Part shown: positions 21,201 to 31,813 of the stretch, piece after piece
Layout: the number at the start of each line of letters is the position of its first letter
Position numbering within the stretch: position 1 is the stretch's first letter
Assembly (NCBI GenBank): GCA_001970955.1
Contig: MPUH01000536.1
Span: 1-47,205 of the forward strand
Origin: Stentor coeruleus
Taxonomy: Eukaryota > Ciliophora > Heterotrichea > Heterotrichida > Stentoridae
Length of the DNA stretch: 47,205 nucleotides
Direction of reading: 5' to 3'
The notes under the pieces: generated by a model
The model's input: only the letters and a program-made list of their open reading frames with translations
Told to the model about the DNA's origin: nothing
The model's database searches: none
Position numbers and translations under genes: made by a program

Positions 21201-24200
21201 ACAGTTTATGTTTCTGATGATGAGAATATGGCAGTATGTGGTTGCCAAAATGGATCAACTTTTATATTCCACCTTGGGGAGCATATAACTTATTTTAAAT
21301 TTAATAAGCAATCAAAGAGTATAAACAATGTCAGTTTATCTCATGACAAAACTAAGGTTATTATAATTGCTGAGAATAAAGTTATCAGTCTTTGGGACAT
21401 AAAGAGCAAAAAATTAGAAAAAGAGTTTATTGGGCATAAAGCAAAGGTCACCCACACTATTTTCTTAAAAAATAAAAATTATCTAATCTCAAGTTCAGAA
21501 GATTGGAGAGTCAAAGTTTGGAATATAGAAACTGAAAAAGATGAGCATACTTTTATATGTGAAGAAGTGGCAAATTGTATATCAGTAAACTTAGAAGAAT
21601 CGTTGCTAGCAGTTGGAATAATTCATTCTTATATTAGAATATGGGACCTAACATCTATGTCTGATTCTTTTTTACTTAGAGGACATAATGATTCAGTAAA
21701 TTCTCTTGTGTTTTCAAAAAAGCATAAAACACTTCTTAGTGGTTCCTCAGATTATTCGGTTATACTCTGGGATCTTGAAAAACAAGAAATTATTAGACAG
21801 ATTTCTTTTAATATTGCCGGAATCTTTTGTATTGGTTTTGTTACAGAAAATCTTGTCATGACAACTTCTAATGATAATACAGTGAAGATTTTTGACACAA
21901 ATACTGGCAAGCAATTCATAACCCCTCAAAACTTTTCAGGAAATATAACAGGTTTGACTACTTTGTATTATAACAATTTATTGATAAGTTGTTCTGATAT
22001 GAAGACTTTAAATTTTTATGATATAGGAAAATCAATGGATTGCGACACATTCTTCACTTCGTTTATTGGAATGTGTATTTGTCCTAGCAAAGATGAAAAA
22101 TGTTTATACATCGGCACAAAAGATGGAGATATTTATGAGTTTAATATTGAAAGTCAAAGAAATGAAATATCAATAAAAGGACATAGTAGCTGGATTTCTG
22201 ATTTATGCATTACAGAAGGATTTGATACTCCTGGAACTAGCTGGTTGGTTAGTGCTTCGGAGGATAAAACTATTAAAGTTTGGAATATGGAAAGTAAAGC
22301 TTTAGAATTTACTTTGAGTGGACATACAAGATGTGTAAATGAAGTGGCTGTTGTGAATAAGAGGAGTTGTATAGTCAGTTGTTCTTCAGACAAAACTGTT
22401 AGATTATGGGATATAAAAGATAGAAAAGAACTTTTCATCTTTACTGGTCATACAGCTGCTGTCTTAACTATAGCAACAACATCAGATGAAAATTACGCTA
22501 TAAGTGGCTCTGAGGATTGTTCAGTTCGCATATGGAATTTACAAACTCTTAGACTTGATATTATATTTACAGAGCACACTGGCTCAGTAACATCAATTGT
22601 CTCATGCCGTAACAGTGAGTTTATAGTAAGTGGGGATGTTGATGGGAATGTAATTATCTGGAACCTCCACGAGAAAAGACATGAATACAAAATGCCTACC
22701 TTCCCAATGCCAATAAAAAAACTAGCACTTACTCCTTCTAATGATCAGCTTATTATAGCATATGAAGATAAAATATGCATAGTCCCAACAAAACTCATCT
22801 CTGACAATAAATCTTTGATGAAGAAAAAATTTTCAACTGAAGATGGGAATTTTGATATAGAATTTTCAGATGGTAGCCTAAGCAGTATAAAATCATCAAC
22901 TGACAATTATGAAAAAAATGTGATCTGGGAACCTTATAACAACTTTGATAGTGTAGCTCAAGATCTGGTAGCATTTTACTCGGTTATTGATGCCTTGAAA
23001 TCAAAAACATACTCTTGTTCTGAACATGCTGCTGAAATCACTTTTACTAAAAGTAAATATACGTTGGCTCATATTTTTGCATTTACTGGACAAACTGCTT
23101 ATCTAAAAAGTATTATGAATAATAAGTTTGTTTTGAAAACTGATATTTTCGGACACTCTCCAGTTTATTATGGGATAATAAAGAAATCTCAAACATGTGT
23201 TGATGCAATTTTAGATTACTTAGTGGCTGATGAACGCAAGTCTGATAATTCTTTATATGAAAGCTCAATTTATGCTTTAAGGAATGACTTTTGCTTGATT
23301 ATAAGCAACTCATCTTGCATACTTCATCTATTTTTACAGAATTTACTAGTTACGAGCAAAACTGTGTTCATGAAAACATCTGAGAAATTGCCTTTATTTA
23401 GGTTTGACAGTCACCATATTCCAGTCTATAAAGACTTTCTAACTGATGTAGGACAAGAAAATCTTGTAAGGCTTCAATATATCCCTTTCTCACTGCCATA
23501 TATTCTTGGTTCAAATGAAAGTATTGAATTTAGTGAAGCGATAGTTGATTGTGAAAATAATGCAATATTTTCTACACCTGTTATACAGCATTTCATCCAA
23601 TATCAATGGGACAGTCTATATTATTGGGTTGCTGGTAATTCAATGTTGCTTTTCTTAAATTTGCTGTTTTTGATACTTGTTATATGCCTTGGAAATAATA
23701 TAACTGAATTAATTATTGTGTTTTTGTGCATAAATGTTTTGCTATTTTTGTGGGAGTTTATTCAGTTTTTTTCTTCAGGGTTAAGCTATTTTTGTGATGT
23801 ATGGAATTTATTAGATGTTTGCAGATTGATAGCTACGTTCACGTATATTATTATTCAGTTTTTTGAAGATGATTATCCATATTTAAGTTGGATTATGGTA
23901 ATATTGAACTTTGTTAGAGGACTAACTGCATTCCGTATGTTTGATGGAACTAGATTCTATGTAAACCTTATTCTCCGCTCTATAAAAGCTATGCTAAACT
24001 TCTTCATAATGTTCACATACTCAACTTTTACACTTAGTTTGCTTTTGATAATATCTCGTGAGCAAAAGACTATTGATTTTAACAATTTATGGATGGACAG
24101 CTATGCTTTAAATTTCGGAGGTTATGATGCTTCATCTGTAAATTATCCCACTTTAGAAAGCATAGTATTTATAGTTGGCACTTTAGTAAATGTTGTGCTT

Positions 24201-24617
24201 ATGCTCAACTTACTGATTTCAATACTAGGAGATTCATATTCTGAATTTCAAGAAGAAAAATATGAAGTTGATTATAGATTAAAAGCTGAACTAACCTTAG
24301 AAATTCAAGGGATGTTTTTCTGGGTAGGATCTTCAAATGAGAAAAAAGTATTCCAGGTACTTTCTTCACCAAATGAAGAGGAAAATGCTGAGAGTATTGA
24401 CGCAAAAATAAAAATGCTCAAGCACACATTTGAAAAAAATCTGCATTCATTAAATTCAGGTCAAGATGATATATCAGATAAAGTTAGAAATAGTTCAAAA
24501 GTAATGACTGATAAGATTGACGGGATTGAAAACAGAGTTTCATCACTTGAAGAAAAAATGGATTTAATGCATGGGGATATACAGGAAATTCTAAAGTGCC
24601 TAAAAGGTAAAAATTAA
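18264..24617 (+). CDS. Giant WD40-repeat protein fused to a TRP-like ion channel, 2117 aa
   Basis: A single uninterrupted frame. Residues about 45-1500 hold roughly 34 WD40 blades, recognisable by endings such as IKVWN, VRLWD and IRIWD and by GH...V starts. That is enough for four or five seven-bladed propellers. Residues about 1585-1660 resemble short ankyrin repeats (LAHIFAFTGQ, DIFGHSPVYYGI). Residues about 1785-2005 carry six hydrophobic segments of the ion-transport fold: S1 after WDSLYYW, S4 around FVRGLTAFRMFDG, a pore loop near SYALNFGGYD and S6 MLNLLISILGDSYSEF. The S6 end with its cytosolic helix resembles TRP-family channels. A C-terminal coiled coil (about 2060-2110) could drive tetramerisation. 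It is probably a cation channel with a huge cytosolic propeller scaffold. Start is 18264 or the in-frame ATG at 18276, whose context is at least as good. Domain content is firm; ion selectivity and gating are unknown. Confidence 0.92.
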   Translation: MIIKMDQSASESFALASSQTLSASQVQSTENKLSYENLISLQVSSLRGGELKGHSSPIIFVALSSLNNLIASCDASNKIKLWDLINRKNISTIVEHSLPVGIFFLQNGSNLLVALKSGMINDWNTLTGSLESTSQSQFKLITAAAIIDGGSTLALAGENKIQIVKTKSLEIECEFLGQNEKINCLSFIQNSYLLVSGESDSILRIWNFAERCEVSQLEGHEAEINCITVSPNGSLMMSFSNDSTMILWDLSTKIQIFKSSTSNFFINSMVFSEDSEKIIMACNEHSVKIWDVSNKCIDHVIHQGQGSVKAIAITPSSETIVAGYDDSKVRILNTQDKRCEKTIYLGDFELNCADMSRDYKYLACGAKDGNLVIWNMVQNELHKKVHFYEGYFNSMDLTADDKILVAGGGNGEVNIYNIEKKKLIYSIQAHSAAVWAVAITTNQKYIISGGEDNVAKLWKLSDKTEKGVFVGHYDCINAVDSTNDSKYVITGSEDNSVKVWNLKSKEEVFSLDCESKVLCLKWYEPKKWIISGSRDYLIRIWDFNTQSLHIMFKGHTSTVRSFFISANKQYLLSCGYDSMIYVWNLEEEKEMFSIDSNSGWLRAVTMTSDNKYIITSGSSGVLKIWTFEEQNIVVNTKVNCDSTRFLMLTKDDKYLIATGTEGYIRIIDLASKQEYSVLHQMPNQINTLKINSKFNLIAAGHENSSVCIYYIKTKKKRTILLGHTDKVNCLKLMCSDKFIISGSSDNTIKVWNIMARTCESTFAGHTGSVVSLAVSNDNSIIASGSADFSIKIWNFSKRTLELTLPSHANIILSLVFGNNGKYLYSGCSDKSIIAWNITEKKEEFKLQGQHGNVASITLSDDEKHIISGNYKSIVVWNIKSRKEEFELPGHLGLINYVAITHDLKTIYSASQDCSAKKWNLIPKRMRNTVQRKKSTVYSFASNPDWAHFYTVTNDGFFNVFSSKTFKLENKYSLSKKKILTVYVSDDENMAVCGCQNGSTFIFHLGEHITYFKFNKQSKSINNVSLSHDKTKVIIIAENKVISLWDIKSKKLEKEFIGHKAKVTHTIFLKNKNYLISSSEDWRVKVWNIETEKDEHTFICEEVANCISVNLEESLLAVGIIHSYIRIWDLTSMSDSFLLRGHNDSVNSLVFSKKHKTLLSGSSDYSVILWDLEKQEIIRQISFNIAGIFCIGFVTENLVMTTSNDNTVKIFDTNTGKQFITPQNFSGNITGLTTLYYNNLLISCSDMKTLNFYDIGKSMDCDTFFTSFIGMCICPSKDEKCLYIGTKDGDIYEFNIESQRNEISIKGHSSWISDLCITEGFDTPGTSWLVSASEDKTIKVWNMESKALEFTLSGHTRCVNEVAVVNKRSCIVSCSSDKTVRLWDIKDRKELFIFTGHTAAVLTIATTSDENYAISGSEDCSVRIWNLQTLRLDIIFTEHTGSVTSIVSCRNSEFIVSGDVDGNVIIWNLHEKRHEYKMPTFPMPIKKLALTPSNDQLIIAYEDKICIVPTKLISDNKSLMKKKFSTEDGNFDIEFSDGSLSSIKSSTDNYEKNVIWEPYNNFDSVAQDLVAFYSVIDALKSKTYSCSEHAAEITFTKSKYTLAHIFAFTGQTAYLKSIMNNKFVLKTDIFGHSPVYYGIIKKSQTCVDAILDYLVADERKSDNSLYESSIYALRNDFCLIISNSSCILHLFLQNLLVTSKTVFMKTSEKLPLFRFDSHHIPVYKDFLTDVGQENLVRLQYIPFSLPYILGSNESIEFSEAIVDCENNAIFSTPVIQHFIQYQWDSLYYWVAGNSMLLFLNLLFLILVICLGNNITELIIVFLCINVLLFLWEFIQFFSSGLSYFCDVWNLLDVCRLIATFTYIIIQFFEDDYPYLSWIMVILNFVRGLTAFRMFDGTRFYVNLILRSIKAMLNFFIMFTYSTFTLSLLLIISREQKTIDFNNLWMDSYALNFGGYDASSVNYPTLESIVFIVGTLVNVVLMLNLLISILGDSYSEFQEEKYEVDYRLKAELTLEIQGMFFWVGSSNEKKVFQVLSSPNEEENAESIDAKIKMLKHTFEKNLHSLNSGQDDISDKVRNSSKVMTDKIDGIENRVSSLEEKMDLMHGDIQEILKCLKGKN

Positions 24618-26410
24618 AAAGAGATTCAATAGATTAGATTAATTAGGTGAATAGCAAATTCTTTCATTGTCAGTGTACATATGGATAAAATTACAGCAGG
24701 ATATAATTTTGAGTTTATAACATTAAGTAAATATAGAATAAATTTATATCATAAACATAAAGTATAATTTATTGTATGAAAATGATGCTATTTTGGTTAG
24801 TGCATGGAAATTTAGCTAGAATTGATATTTTTTGCAAGAAATTAAGTAATGACCTTTTATGAATTTATTTGATTAATTGAATGAAATTTTGGGAAAGAAG
24901 CTTTTATGTGCAATTTTTAAATCTTTCATGATTCTATTCTTATGTAAAATTTTAATTAATTTATTTACAACTGGCTTCTTAATTTGTTATTATTGTAATT
25001 ATATCAATATCATAATTAAAACCAACATCTTTTCTTCAAACATTCTTTAATTTAAGTTCTTAACTAGGATGCTTTGATTATTAGACCTTGAGCCTACTTG
25101 TAATATGAAGTTTTATTCAGGCCAAAAGAGTATCTTTATTTATGATAATTTTAAACTTTTTCTGATGTGAAAATTGATTAATAAAATGGTGAGAACCAAA
25201 ACTATATATTTCATGTGCTTGAAGATTAAGAGATACTTTTCAGATAATAATTGAATTGTATCTTGCATGTGTCAAAGTATGATTCTGAAAATTGCAACAA
25301 AAAATAATTACAATATATGGAGAAAATCATCACATATAAATACTACAGAAGTGTCTATTTTAATTATGATTTTATTACTTTAGTTTGATTTAAAGAATGT
25401 TTTTAGCATATGCAATTATAATTCATGACATTTTAATACGATATAACTTGAATATAATAAGAGACTCTTGTTCCCGAAATAATAAATTTTGAAATAATAT
25501 AGGCTGACTGATGTATACAAAGTTATTTTTTAAGATATTTTACAAAAATTTATATTTAATATATATCTTATTACGATTTCCATTATTACCAAATTAATAA
25601 TCAAAGCCACAGTCTATACAAATATCGATAAAGCTTTTATTACACAAGTTTTTTACTGAATAATTGTTGTGATTTGAATTAAATTATACTTTTTAAAAAT
25701 TCGCAAAAATGAAATTTCTCCACAAATATACCGAGCCCTACTATTTAAAAAGCATACAAATATTAAGAAAAATAGACTTTTTGGTTAGCTTCATGGTGAA
25801 ATATGGGATCCTTGCTAGGGAAGAAGTTGTTGAAGGATATAAATCCCTGAATTTTAATACCTTAAACCATAAATTTTTATATTTGTAATAATAATCTATT
25901 TTAATACTAAGCAGAAATAATATTCTTCCTGTGCTCGATATTTTTACAAAAAGTGATTTTATATTAAATTGAATTTTCTATGTAAATCACAAGACTTTGA
26001 TAAAAAAGCATATAAAAATAACACTCTCATAATAATTTATTAACTATTATTTAAATACTTTCTCAGCATTCACTTATCATATTTTGCTATATTATCTAAT
26101 TAATCCTGCTTCTAATTTTTATTATTTCAATATTATCATTAAAATACTCATGATTTCTCATATTATCATTAATAAACTCACTATTAAAAACCTTATTATT
26201 ATATCTATTATAAACTGCTAAAATTTCTTTATTTATTTCAAAAAAAAACCTTTATTCAAAAAGCATTAAAAGGTACTTTTTAGCACAATCAAAATCCTAT
26301 TTCAGAATCCTTCATAATCAAATCCCATAACTAAACCCATTCAATTTTTTTTATTATCTTAACCAATCAAGAAAAATAGCTAAATTTTCTAAAGAAACTG
26401 ACTAATTTAA
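24618..26410. other. Long intergenic region
   Basis: About 1.8 kb, very AT-rich. The only slightly gene-like item is a 59-codon frame with an ATG at 25709-25888 on the + strand, in a locally less AT-rich patch. It has no recognisable domain and could be chance. The last 300 bp are C/T-rich on the + strand, as upstream of other starts here. Confidence 0.5.
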
Positions 26411-27340
26411 ATGGAATTCAGAATTGCAAACAAATATAGAGTTGGCCGCAAAATAGGATCAGGCTCTTTCGGAGAGATTTATCTAGCAACAGTAATCCCC
26501 ACAGGTCAGCAAGTGGCCGCTAAGCTTGAGAAAGTGCACACATCCCATCCTCAGCTTTTATATGAATCTCGTCTATACCGTTTGTTCCAAGGTGAAACAG
26601 GCATCCCACAATTCCATTGGTATGGTCTAGAAGGGTCACATAACATCATGGTCATGGAGCTCTTAGGTCAATCATTAGAAGATCTACTTCAATCAAGAAG
26701 AGGTAGGCTTCCATTGAAAACAGTCCTTCTTTTAGCTGACCAAATGGTCACAAGGATCGAGTTTATTCACTCTAAAAACTTCCTTCATCGAGATATCAAA
26801 CCCGACAATTTCCTCCTAGGCTTAAATAGCAAAAGTAGCACCGTCTATGTCATAGACTTTGGCTTAGCTAAAAAATATCGTGATTCCAAGACAAATCAGC
26901 ATATTCCATATAGAGAAGGTAAAAGCATGACAGGTACAGCAAGATATGCATCTTTGAATACTAGCTTGGGGATTGAGCAAGCTAGACGTGATGATATTGA
27001 AGGCTTAGTCAATGTTTTTTTATATCTGCTTAAAGGGTCACTGCCTTGGCAAGGACTTCCTGGGAACACAAAAGCAGAAAAGTATAGGAATATTATGGAA
27101 AAAAAACTTCAGACCACAGTTGAAGCTTTATGTGCTGGGTTACCACATGAATTTGTGGTACTTTTGAATTATGCACGGGGGCTGAAGTTTGAAGACCGTC
27201 CTGATTATAGTTATATTAAAAGAATGCTTAGGGAGATTTATGCTCGAATGGGCTATGAACAGAACTTGGAAATTCAGGCTAGCCTAATACAGAGGACTAG
27301 GAATGAGAATGAAGAGGAAACCAAAGCTAAAAGATCTTAG
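26411..27340 (+). CDS. Casein kinase 1 family Ser/Thr kinase, 309 aa
   Basis: A compact kinase domain filling almost the whole protein, typical for CK1. The Gly loop is GSGSFGEI near residue 17, and the catalytic Lys is in VAAKLE (VAIK in most members). Catalytic [10 protein letters not shown] lies near residue 126 and DFGLAKKY near residue 150. The CK1 signature [10 protein letters not shown] replaces the usual APE motif, and RRDDIEGL and GSLPWQGL follow. CK1 enzymes phosphorylate primed or acidic Ser/Thr sites in cytosol, nucleus and cilia. The C-terminal tail after about residue 285 is short and charged ([10 protein letters not shown]), unlike the long inhibitory tails of delta and epsilon forms. 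Codon use is less AT-biased than in neighbours, suggesting high expression. Confidence 0.95.
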   Translation: MEFRIANKYRVGRKIGSGSFGEIYLATVIPTGQQVAAKLEKVHTSHPQLLYESRLYRLFQGETGIPQFHWYGLEGSHNIMVMELLGQSLEDLLQSRRGRLPLKTVLLLADQMVTRIEFIHSKNFLHRDIKPDNFLLGLNSKSSTVYVIDFGLAKKYRDSKTNQHIPYREGKSMTGTARYASLNTSLGIEQARRDDIEGLVNVFLYLLKGSLPWQGLPGNTKAEKYRNIMEKKLQTTVEALCAGLPHEFVVLLNYARGLKFEDRPDYSYIKRMLREIYARMGYEQNLEIQASLIQRTRNENEEETKAKRS

Positions 27341-28505
27341 GCACTACAGTTTATAAATATGATAGATGATTTTTATTGCTGTTGAGGTTGCTGATGAAGG
27401 GATTTTAGAGAGGTGAAAAAATTGATATAGAGTAGTAGAGAGTTTTTGATTAGGAATTTTAATGATTGGTAAGAGATTTTAGTTAAAAGATATTGGAAAT
27501 GGTTTAATATGATATTTAGATATTAGATTATTATGATGGAAGATAAGATTTTTTAGAAAAAAGCTAGATGCTGGAAATAGTTTTTAAGTTTTTGAATGAA
27601 TTCAATTTGTTTAAATGGGTCTTATACATATTATGCATATTTTTGGGTAACTTAAATATATTCTGTGAAATTTATTTTAGAGTCTATCTAGTAAAGTGAA
27701 ATTTTGTTTAGACAAATTAAGTATAAAAATACAAAACTATTGTTCAATTGTGAACTCTTATCTAGTTTAAGATTCAATTAAGCAAATAAACTGCAATGGA
27801 AGATTAATCATGCTAGACAGAATAAGTTTTGTGCTTCTAAGTTTTCCAATAATAGCACAATTTAGCACATTTTATGATTTATTAGATTATTGAAGCCTAA
27901 TATATTATAATTTATATTTAATAAATAATAATGAATACTCCTGGCTTACTGCTATATATTTTTAGCATATACTTTATAACTATCATCATCTGCAAGATAT
28001 AAAAAAAGTAATAAAATTTATGAGCTTTTAAATAAGCCAATCATAAATCTAAATAAGCTACTCAAGTATTTAAAATACAAATTAAGATTTTAGGGCATGC
28101 AAACAATAAAATATTATATATGCAAAATAATCTCTACTTTGCTATATCTTATATATATAAATATTCTATACTAATATACCATTATATTCTCACAGCATCC
28201 TATCAAAAACTTCAAAATAAACTTTCTAAACCACTTCCCAAATCATATAAAATCCTTCTCCACTTTTTATTTCTAAAATTCCCTCACAAAATTTCTTACC
28301 GATAACCCTCAATTAATTACCTTTTTATTCTTCTCTCATTTCATCTTAAATATTACTAATTTTTCTAAATTCCTCATGCTTTATATAAAAATTAGCAATC
28401 AAATTATCCTAATAACACCAATAAAACCTCATATAAATCTCTCAAAACCCACTTGGCCAATTTTCAGCAAACCCATAAAAAGTCCAAAACCCTATAATAT
28501 AAAAA
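27341..28505. other. Intergenic
   Basis: About 1.2 kb of AT-rich DNA. The 61-codon frame at 28120-28305 is Tyr/Ile/Lys-rich and likely chance. The last 250 bp are pyrimidine-rich on the + strand up to the upstream ATG at 28506. Confidence 0.55.
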
Positions 28506-28572
28506 ATGCCGCCAATCTACGAAATTAGTCAAGTGCGGCTATTTAATAACATAGACGCACTTTATTTAAATA

Positions 28573-29646
28573 ATGTCAAAAAACGAAATAGCAGCTTGTT
28601 TGCTTAATCGAGAACTAGGGGATACTCAGAGCTTTAATATCCTAGAAGCCAATAAATACTGGTCTTCTGATATGCTTATCAAAAAAGCAACTATCCCTAC
28701 CTTCCACCAAAGCGCCAGTCTTATTTGGATATCTGGGAGATTAAATCTTATTGTTACATTAGACAGTAGGGGCCGCGTAGTCTGCTATGATGCATTCCGA
28801 GATTATAAATCTCTTTGTTTGACCAGTCCTTCAGAGCATGTTTGCAAGTGTTTGTTTACAGAAAGTGATTTAGTCCTTATCCAAAAATCTTCAGACAATA
28901 ATTCCATATTTTTCATCAGATTATCGTTGGCTGATTTGCAGGCTGATAAAGTGCAAAAAATTAGAATTTTGGAAGATATAAAAATTTGCCTGGACAATTT
29001 TATTGAATTTAATGAGAAATCATCGACTGTGTTTTTCGAGGCAAATGGCAGTCTGCAAGTTTGGTCTTTACAAGAAAATTGCTTATTACATAGTTTTCCT
29101 AAAAGCCCTGATTTGAAGTTTGCCTATTCATCTGGGTGCTTAATTTATTGGCAGAAAAATGCTAATATGACATCTATTGGAGTGATAAACCCTATAACTC
29201 ATAGCTGTAAACAACTTTCTTTGGTCTCAGATAATGAGGTATGTCTGTGTGATATTGTCCAGGACCAGTTGGTTGTTTGTATGAATGGGTGTCATTTACA
29301 GATTATTGACTTAAATACATGTCAGACAAGGTACTTGAAGAAAGGTACACCCAAACAGTATTTCCAAATGACAAACTGTGAAGCCTCGGTAGGGATTTTT
29401 AATGACGGTACTGGTGTGATTATTAGCAAGGAACTTAGAGAGTTCAGAGCTATAAACAAGGGATATTGGTTCGCTGATTTATTTGGAAAATCGATTTTAT
29501 GTTCTGCCCAAGGCATGGAAATCATTATTGACGGAGAGGTTCATGGGATAAATTTTTCACCTAAGAAAATACAGCAAATTGGCTGCAACCCTGATACGCA
29601 AGACATTTACATTGCGGAGAAGGGGGTAATCCACGTTATTGATTAA
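28573..29646 (+). CDS. Unknown probable beta-propeller protein, 357 aa (possibly 5'-truncated by a 1-base indel)
   Basis: The frame from ATG 28573 encodes 357 residues with repeated short beta-strand patterns (LIVTLDSRGRVVCYD, SLQVWSLQENCLL, HLQIIDLNTC, DIYIAEKGVIHVID). These look like a degenerate seven-bladed WD40 or RCC1-like propeller, though no canonical repeat is strong. There are no catalytic motifs. An ATG at 28506 opens a different frame starting MPPIYEISQVRLFNN and running into this gene. Losing one A from the six-A run at about 28578-28583 would fuse it in frame with NEIAACLLN. The true N-terminus may therefore be about 23 residues longer. Function unknown. Confidence 0.75.
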   Translation: MSKNEIAACLLNRELGDTQSFNILEANKYWSSDMLIKKATIPTFHQSASLIWISGRLNLIVTLDSRGRVVCYDAFRDYKSLCLTSPSEHVCKCLFTESDLVLIQKSSDNNSIFFIRLSLADLQADKVQKIRILEDIKICLDNFIEFNEKSSTVFFEANGSLQVWSLQENCLLHSFPKSPDLKFAYSSGCLIYWQKNANMTSIGVINPITHSCKQLSLVSDNEVCLCDIVQDQLVVCMNGCHLQIIDLNTCQTRYLKKGTPKQYFQMTNCEASVGIFNDGTGVIISKELREFRAINKGYWFADLFGKSILCSAQGMEIIIDGEVHGINFSPKKIQQIGCNPDTQDIYIAEKGVIHVID

Positions 29647-30574
29647 AAAATTAACCAATTTAATATTTAATTTAAAAAATGGGCTTATAATTTTGCTGAC
29701 ATATTGAAGCGGCTATAGGAAAGTTATATAGATTTAACTTATTGGAGGTTTACTTGAGATTTATATATAAAATACAGATTTTTTTAGAAATAATGAGAAT
29801 TCTTGAGGATTTAAGTAAGGAAAATTCAAAGGATGCAATATAGGACTAGTATTTAGATTATTTCATAGCATGAAAGGAAAATTTTAATTATAATTTGAAA
29901 TAAGAATTTTAAAGAAATCAAAGGTTTCTATAGTTATATCATTTTAGTGTGAGCTAAAAGTGTGTTTTCAATAATATATGAAGCTTATATACAAAAGAAT
30001 ATAGAATTATATACGATAATGCTTATAATGCACCCATGTCTTAAATATGGATTAGAGATATACCACTTTATGAGAATTTCGTCCTTATTTATATAATCCA
30101 TATGAAAACTACAATTCTCAAGTAGTATTTAAAGAAGTTTATGATTGAAAATGCATATATATAAGAATTCTGAGCTCATAGCAATTTTTTATCAAAATTC
30201 TTATCCTTAAATTATTTTTATATTCAAAATAAACATATGCGATTTTTAAGCATGAATTGGGCTTACAAGATTTGATTACTTTGATTTTTCCTAAAAGTAT
30301 GATATATAAAAATATTTCTGACAACATTTTTATATATTAATACTTATATCTAATCTCGATATATGATATCTGTGAAATTAGCATAAATTGGTAATAGATT
30401 GAGTTTATTCTTGCACCAATAAAGTCTTAAACTATTTTAAAAAATATTTGGCATTTCTATAAGTTATAATCTTCGACTAATCAAGAATTTATACAAAGTC
30501 AAGAAATATCTAGTCGAATTTTTAAATTTCCATCACACTGTTCTTGCACCAATAATAATTGTACTCCATAATAA
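29647..30574. other. Intergenic with small repeats before aminotransferase
   Basis: About 930 bp of AT-rich DNA. TTCTTGCACCAATAA occurs twice, at about 30408-30422 and 30541-30555. An 8-bp inverted repeat TTCGACTA/TAGTCGAA lies at 30472-30479 and 30511-30518. These are candidates for promoter elements of the gene starting at 30575. No gene is seen. Confidence 0.4.
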
Positions 30575-31813
30575 ATGGAAGAAAGTAACTTTTTCGTTCA
30601 TATGAAAGCAGTCTCACCCCAACCTGTTGAGGATCTTTTCCGCCGATGGTTCCAAGACCCCTCACTCCAAAAAATCAACATGGTCATTGGAGCATATAGG
30701 ACAGACGATGAAAAGCCTTACGTATTCGAAGCAGTAAAAGAAGCTGAAAGACGAATTCTATCAAACCCAAATTCAAATAAAGAATATATTCTTCCATCTG
30801 GTCTAGATATGTTCAGTAAACTTGCATGTGAACTTTTACTAGGAAAAACATGTCCAGCAATTGTTGAAAAACGAGTCGCTAGTTTCCAAACCCTTTCAGG
30901 CTCAGGGTCTTTAAGAGTAGGTCTTGAGTTTTTGAAAACCCATTTCAACCCTCCAGCTGTTTATGTTAGTGATCCATCATGGAACAACCATTCATTGCTT
31001 GTTAATAAAGTAGGACTGCCTTTGATTAAATATCCTTATTGGAATAAAATTAGAGGGGAACTAGACTTTCATGGAATGATTAATTGCTTACAGTCAGCAC
31101 TTGAAGGCTCGGTTGTAATTTTTCAGGTCTGTGCACATAACCCAACAGGTATTGACCCTACACGTATGCAATGGGATAGAATTGAGCAAATTGTTAAGGA
31201 AAAAAAACTCCTTCCTTTCTTTGATACAGCTTATTTGGCTTGGGCTACTGGCGATTATGAAGATGATGCTTATGTTGTGAGAAAATTCGTTAACAATGAT
31301 ATTCAATGTCTTATAAGCCAAAGTTTTTCAAAAAGTATGGGGCTATATGGAGAGCGTATAGGCGCACTTCATGTTGTATGCTCAAATCAAGAAACAGCTG
31401 AGATTGTCTATAGTAACATAGTTCCAATTGTATACACCATGTATCTAAGCCCACCTCTTCATGGTGCTTGGATTGTTACTAGTATTCTTTCTGATGATAA
31501 TTTGACAAAGCAATGGAAAAATGAGTTAAAATTTTTGATTCAAAGGCTAAAAGACATGAGAATAAGACTAGTAGAAGAATTAACGGCTTTAAACACTTCT
31601 GGTGATTGGAGTTATATTACACGTGGAATAGGTATGTTTAGTGCCCTTCATTTAACTCCTGAGCAATGTCTCAGCCTCTCTGATAAATATCATTGCTATC
31701 TTCTAAATACAGGTAGGATATCAATATGTGGGATTAATACAAAAAATATTTCTCACTTAGCTAGATCGGTGAAAGCAGTTGTTGATCCGCAAAAAGAAGA
31801 TATTTTCATATAA
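30575..31813 (+). CDS. Aspartate aminotransferase (class I PLP enzyme), 412 aa
   Basis: Full-length match to eukaryotic aspartate aminotransferase. Elements are GAYRTDDEKPYV near residue 34, the SGSGSLRVG phosphate-binding region, DPSWNNH with the ring-stacking Trp, AHNPTGIDP with the cofactor Asn, and FDTAYLAWATGD with the Asp and Tyr that contact the pyridine ring. SFSKSMGLYGERIG carries the Schiff-base Lys near residue 252, and GRISICGIN near the C-terminus carries the substrate carboxylate Arg. It interconverts aspartate and 2-oxoglutarate with oxaloacetate and glutamate. No clear mitochondrial presequence precedes the fold, so the cytosolic (GOT1-like) form is more likely. The second half of YLAWATGD departs from the common YQGFASGD but conserves the key residues. 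Confidence 0.95.
   Translation: MEESNFFVHMKAVSPQPVEDLFRRWFQDPSLQKINMVIGAYRTDDEKPYVFEAVKEAERRILSNPNSNKEYILPSGLDMFSKLACELLLGKTCPAIVEKRVASFQTLSGSGSLRVGLEFLKTHFNPPAVYVSDPSWNNHSLLVNKVGLPLIKYPYWNKIRGELDFHGMINCLQSALEGSVVIFQVCAHNPTGIDPTRMQWDRIEQIVKEKKLLPFFDTAYLAWATGDYEDDAYVVRKFVNNDIQCLISQSFSKSMGLYGERIGALHVVCSNQETAEIVYSNIVPIVYTMYLSPPLHGAWIVTSILSDDNLTKQWKNELKFLIQRLKDMRIRLVEELTALNTSGDWSYITRGIGMFSALHLTPEQCLSLSDKYHCYLLNTGRISICGINTKNISHLARSVKAVVDPQKEDIFI

Noticed and set aside
25709-25888. 59-codon frame with ATG
   Set aside because: Too short, with no domain. Runs of this length are expected by chance in this much intergenic DNA.
28120-28305. 61-codon frame upstream of the propeller gene
   Set aside because: Tyr/Ile/Lys/Leu-rich low complexity, typical of random AT-rich sequence.
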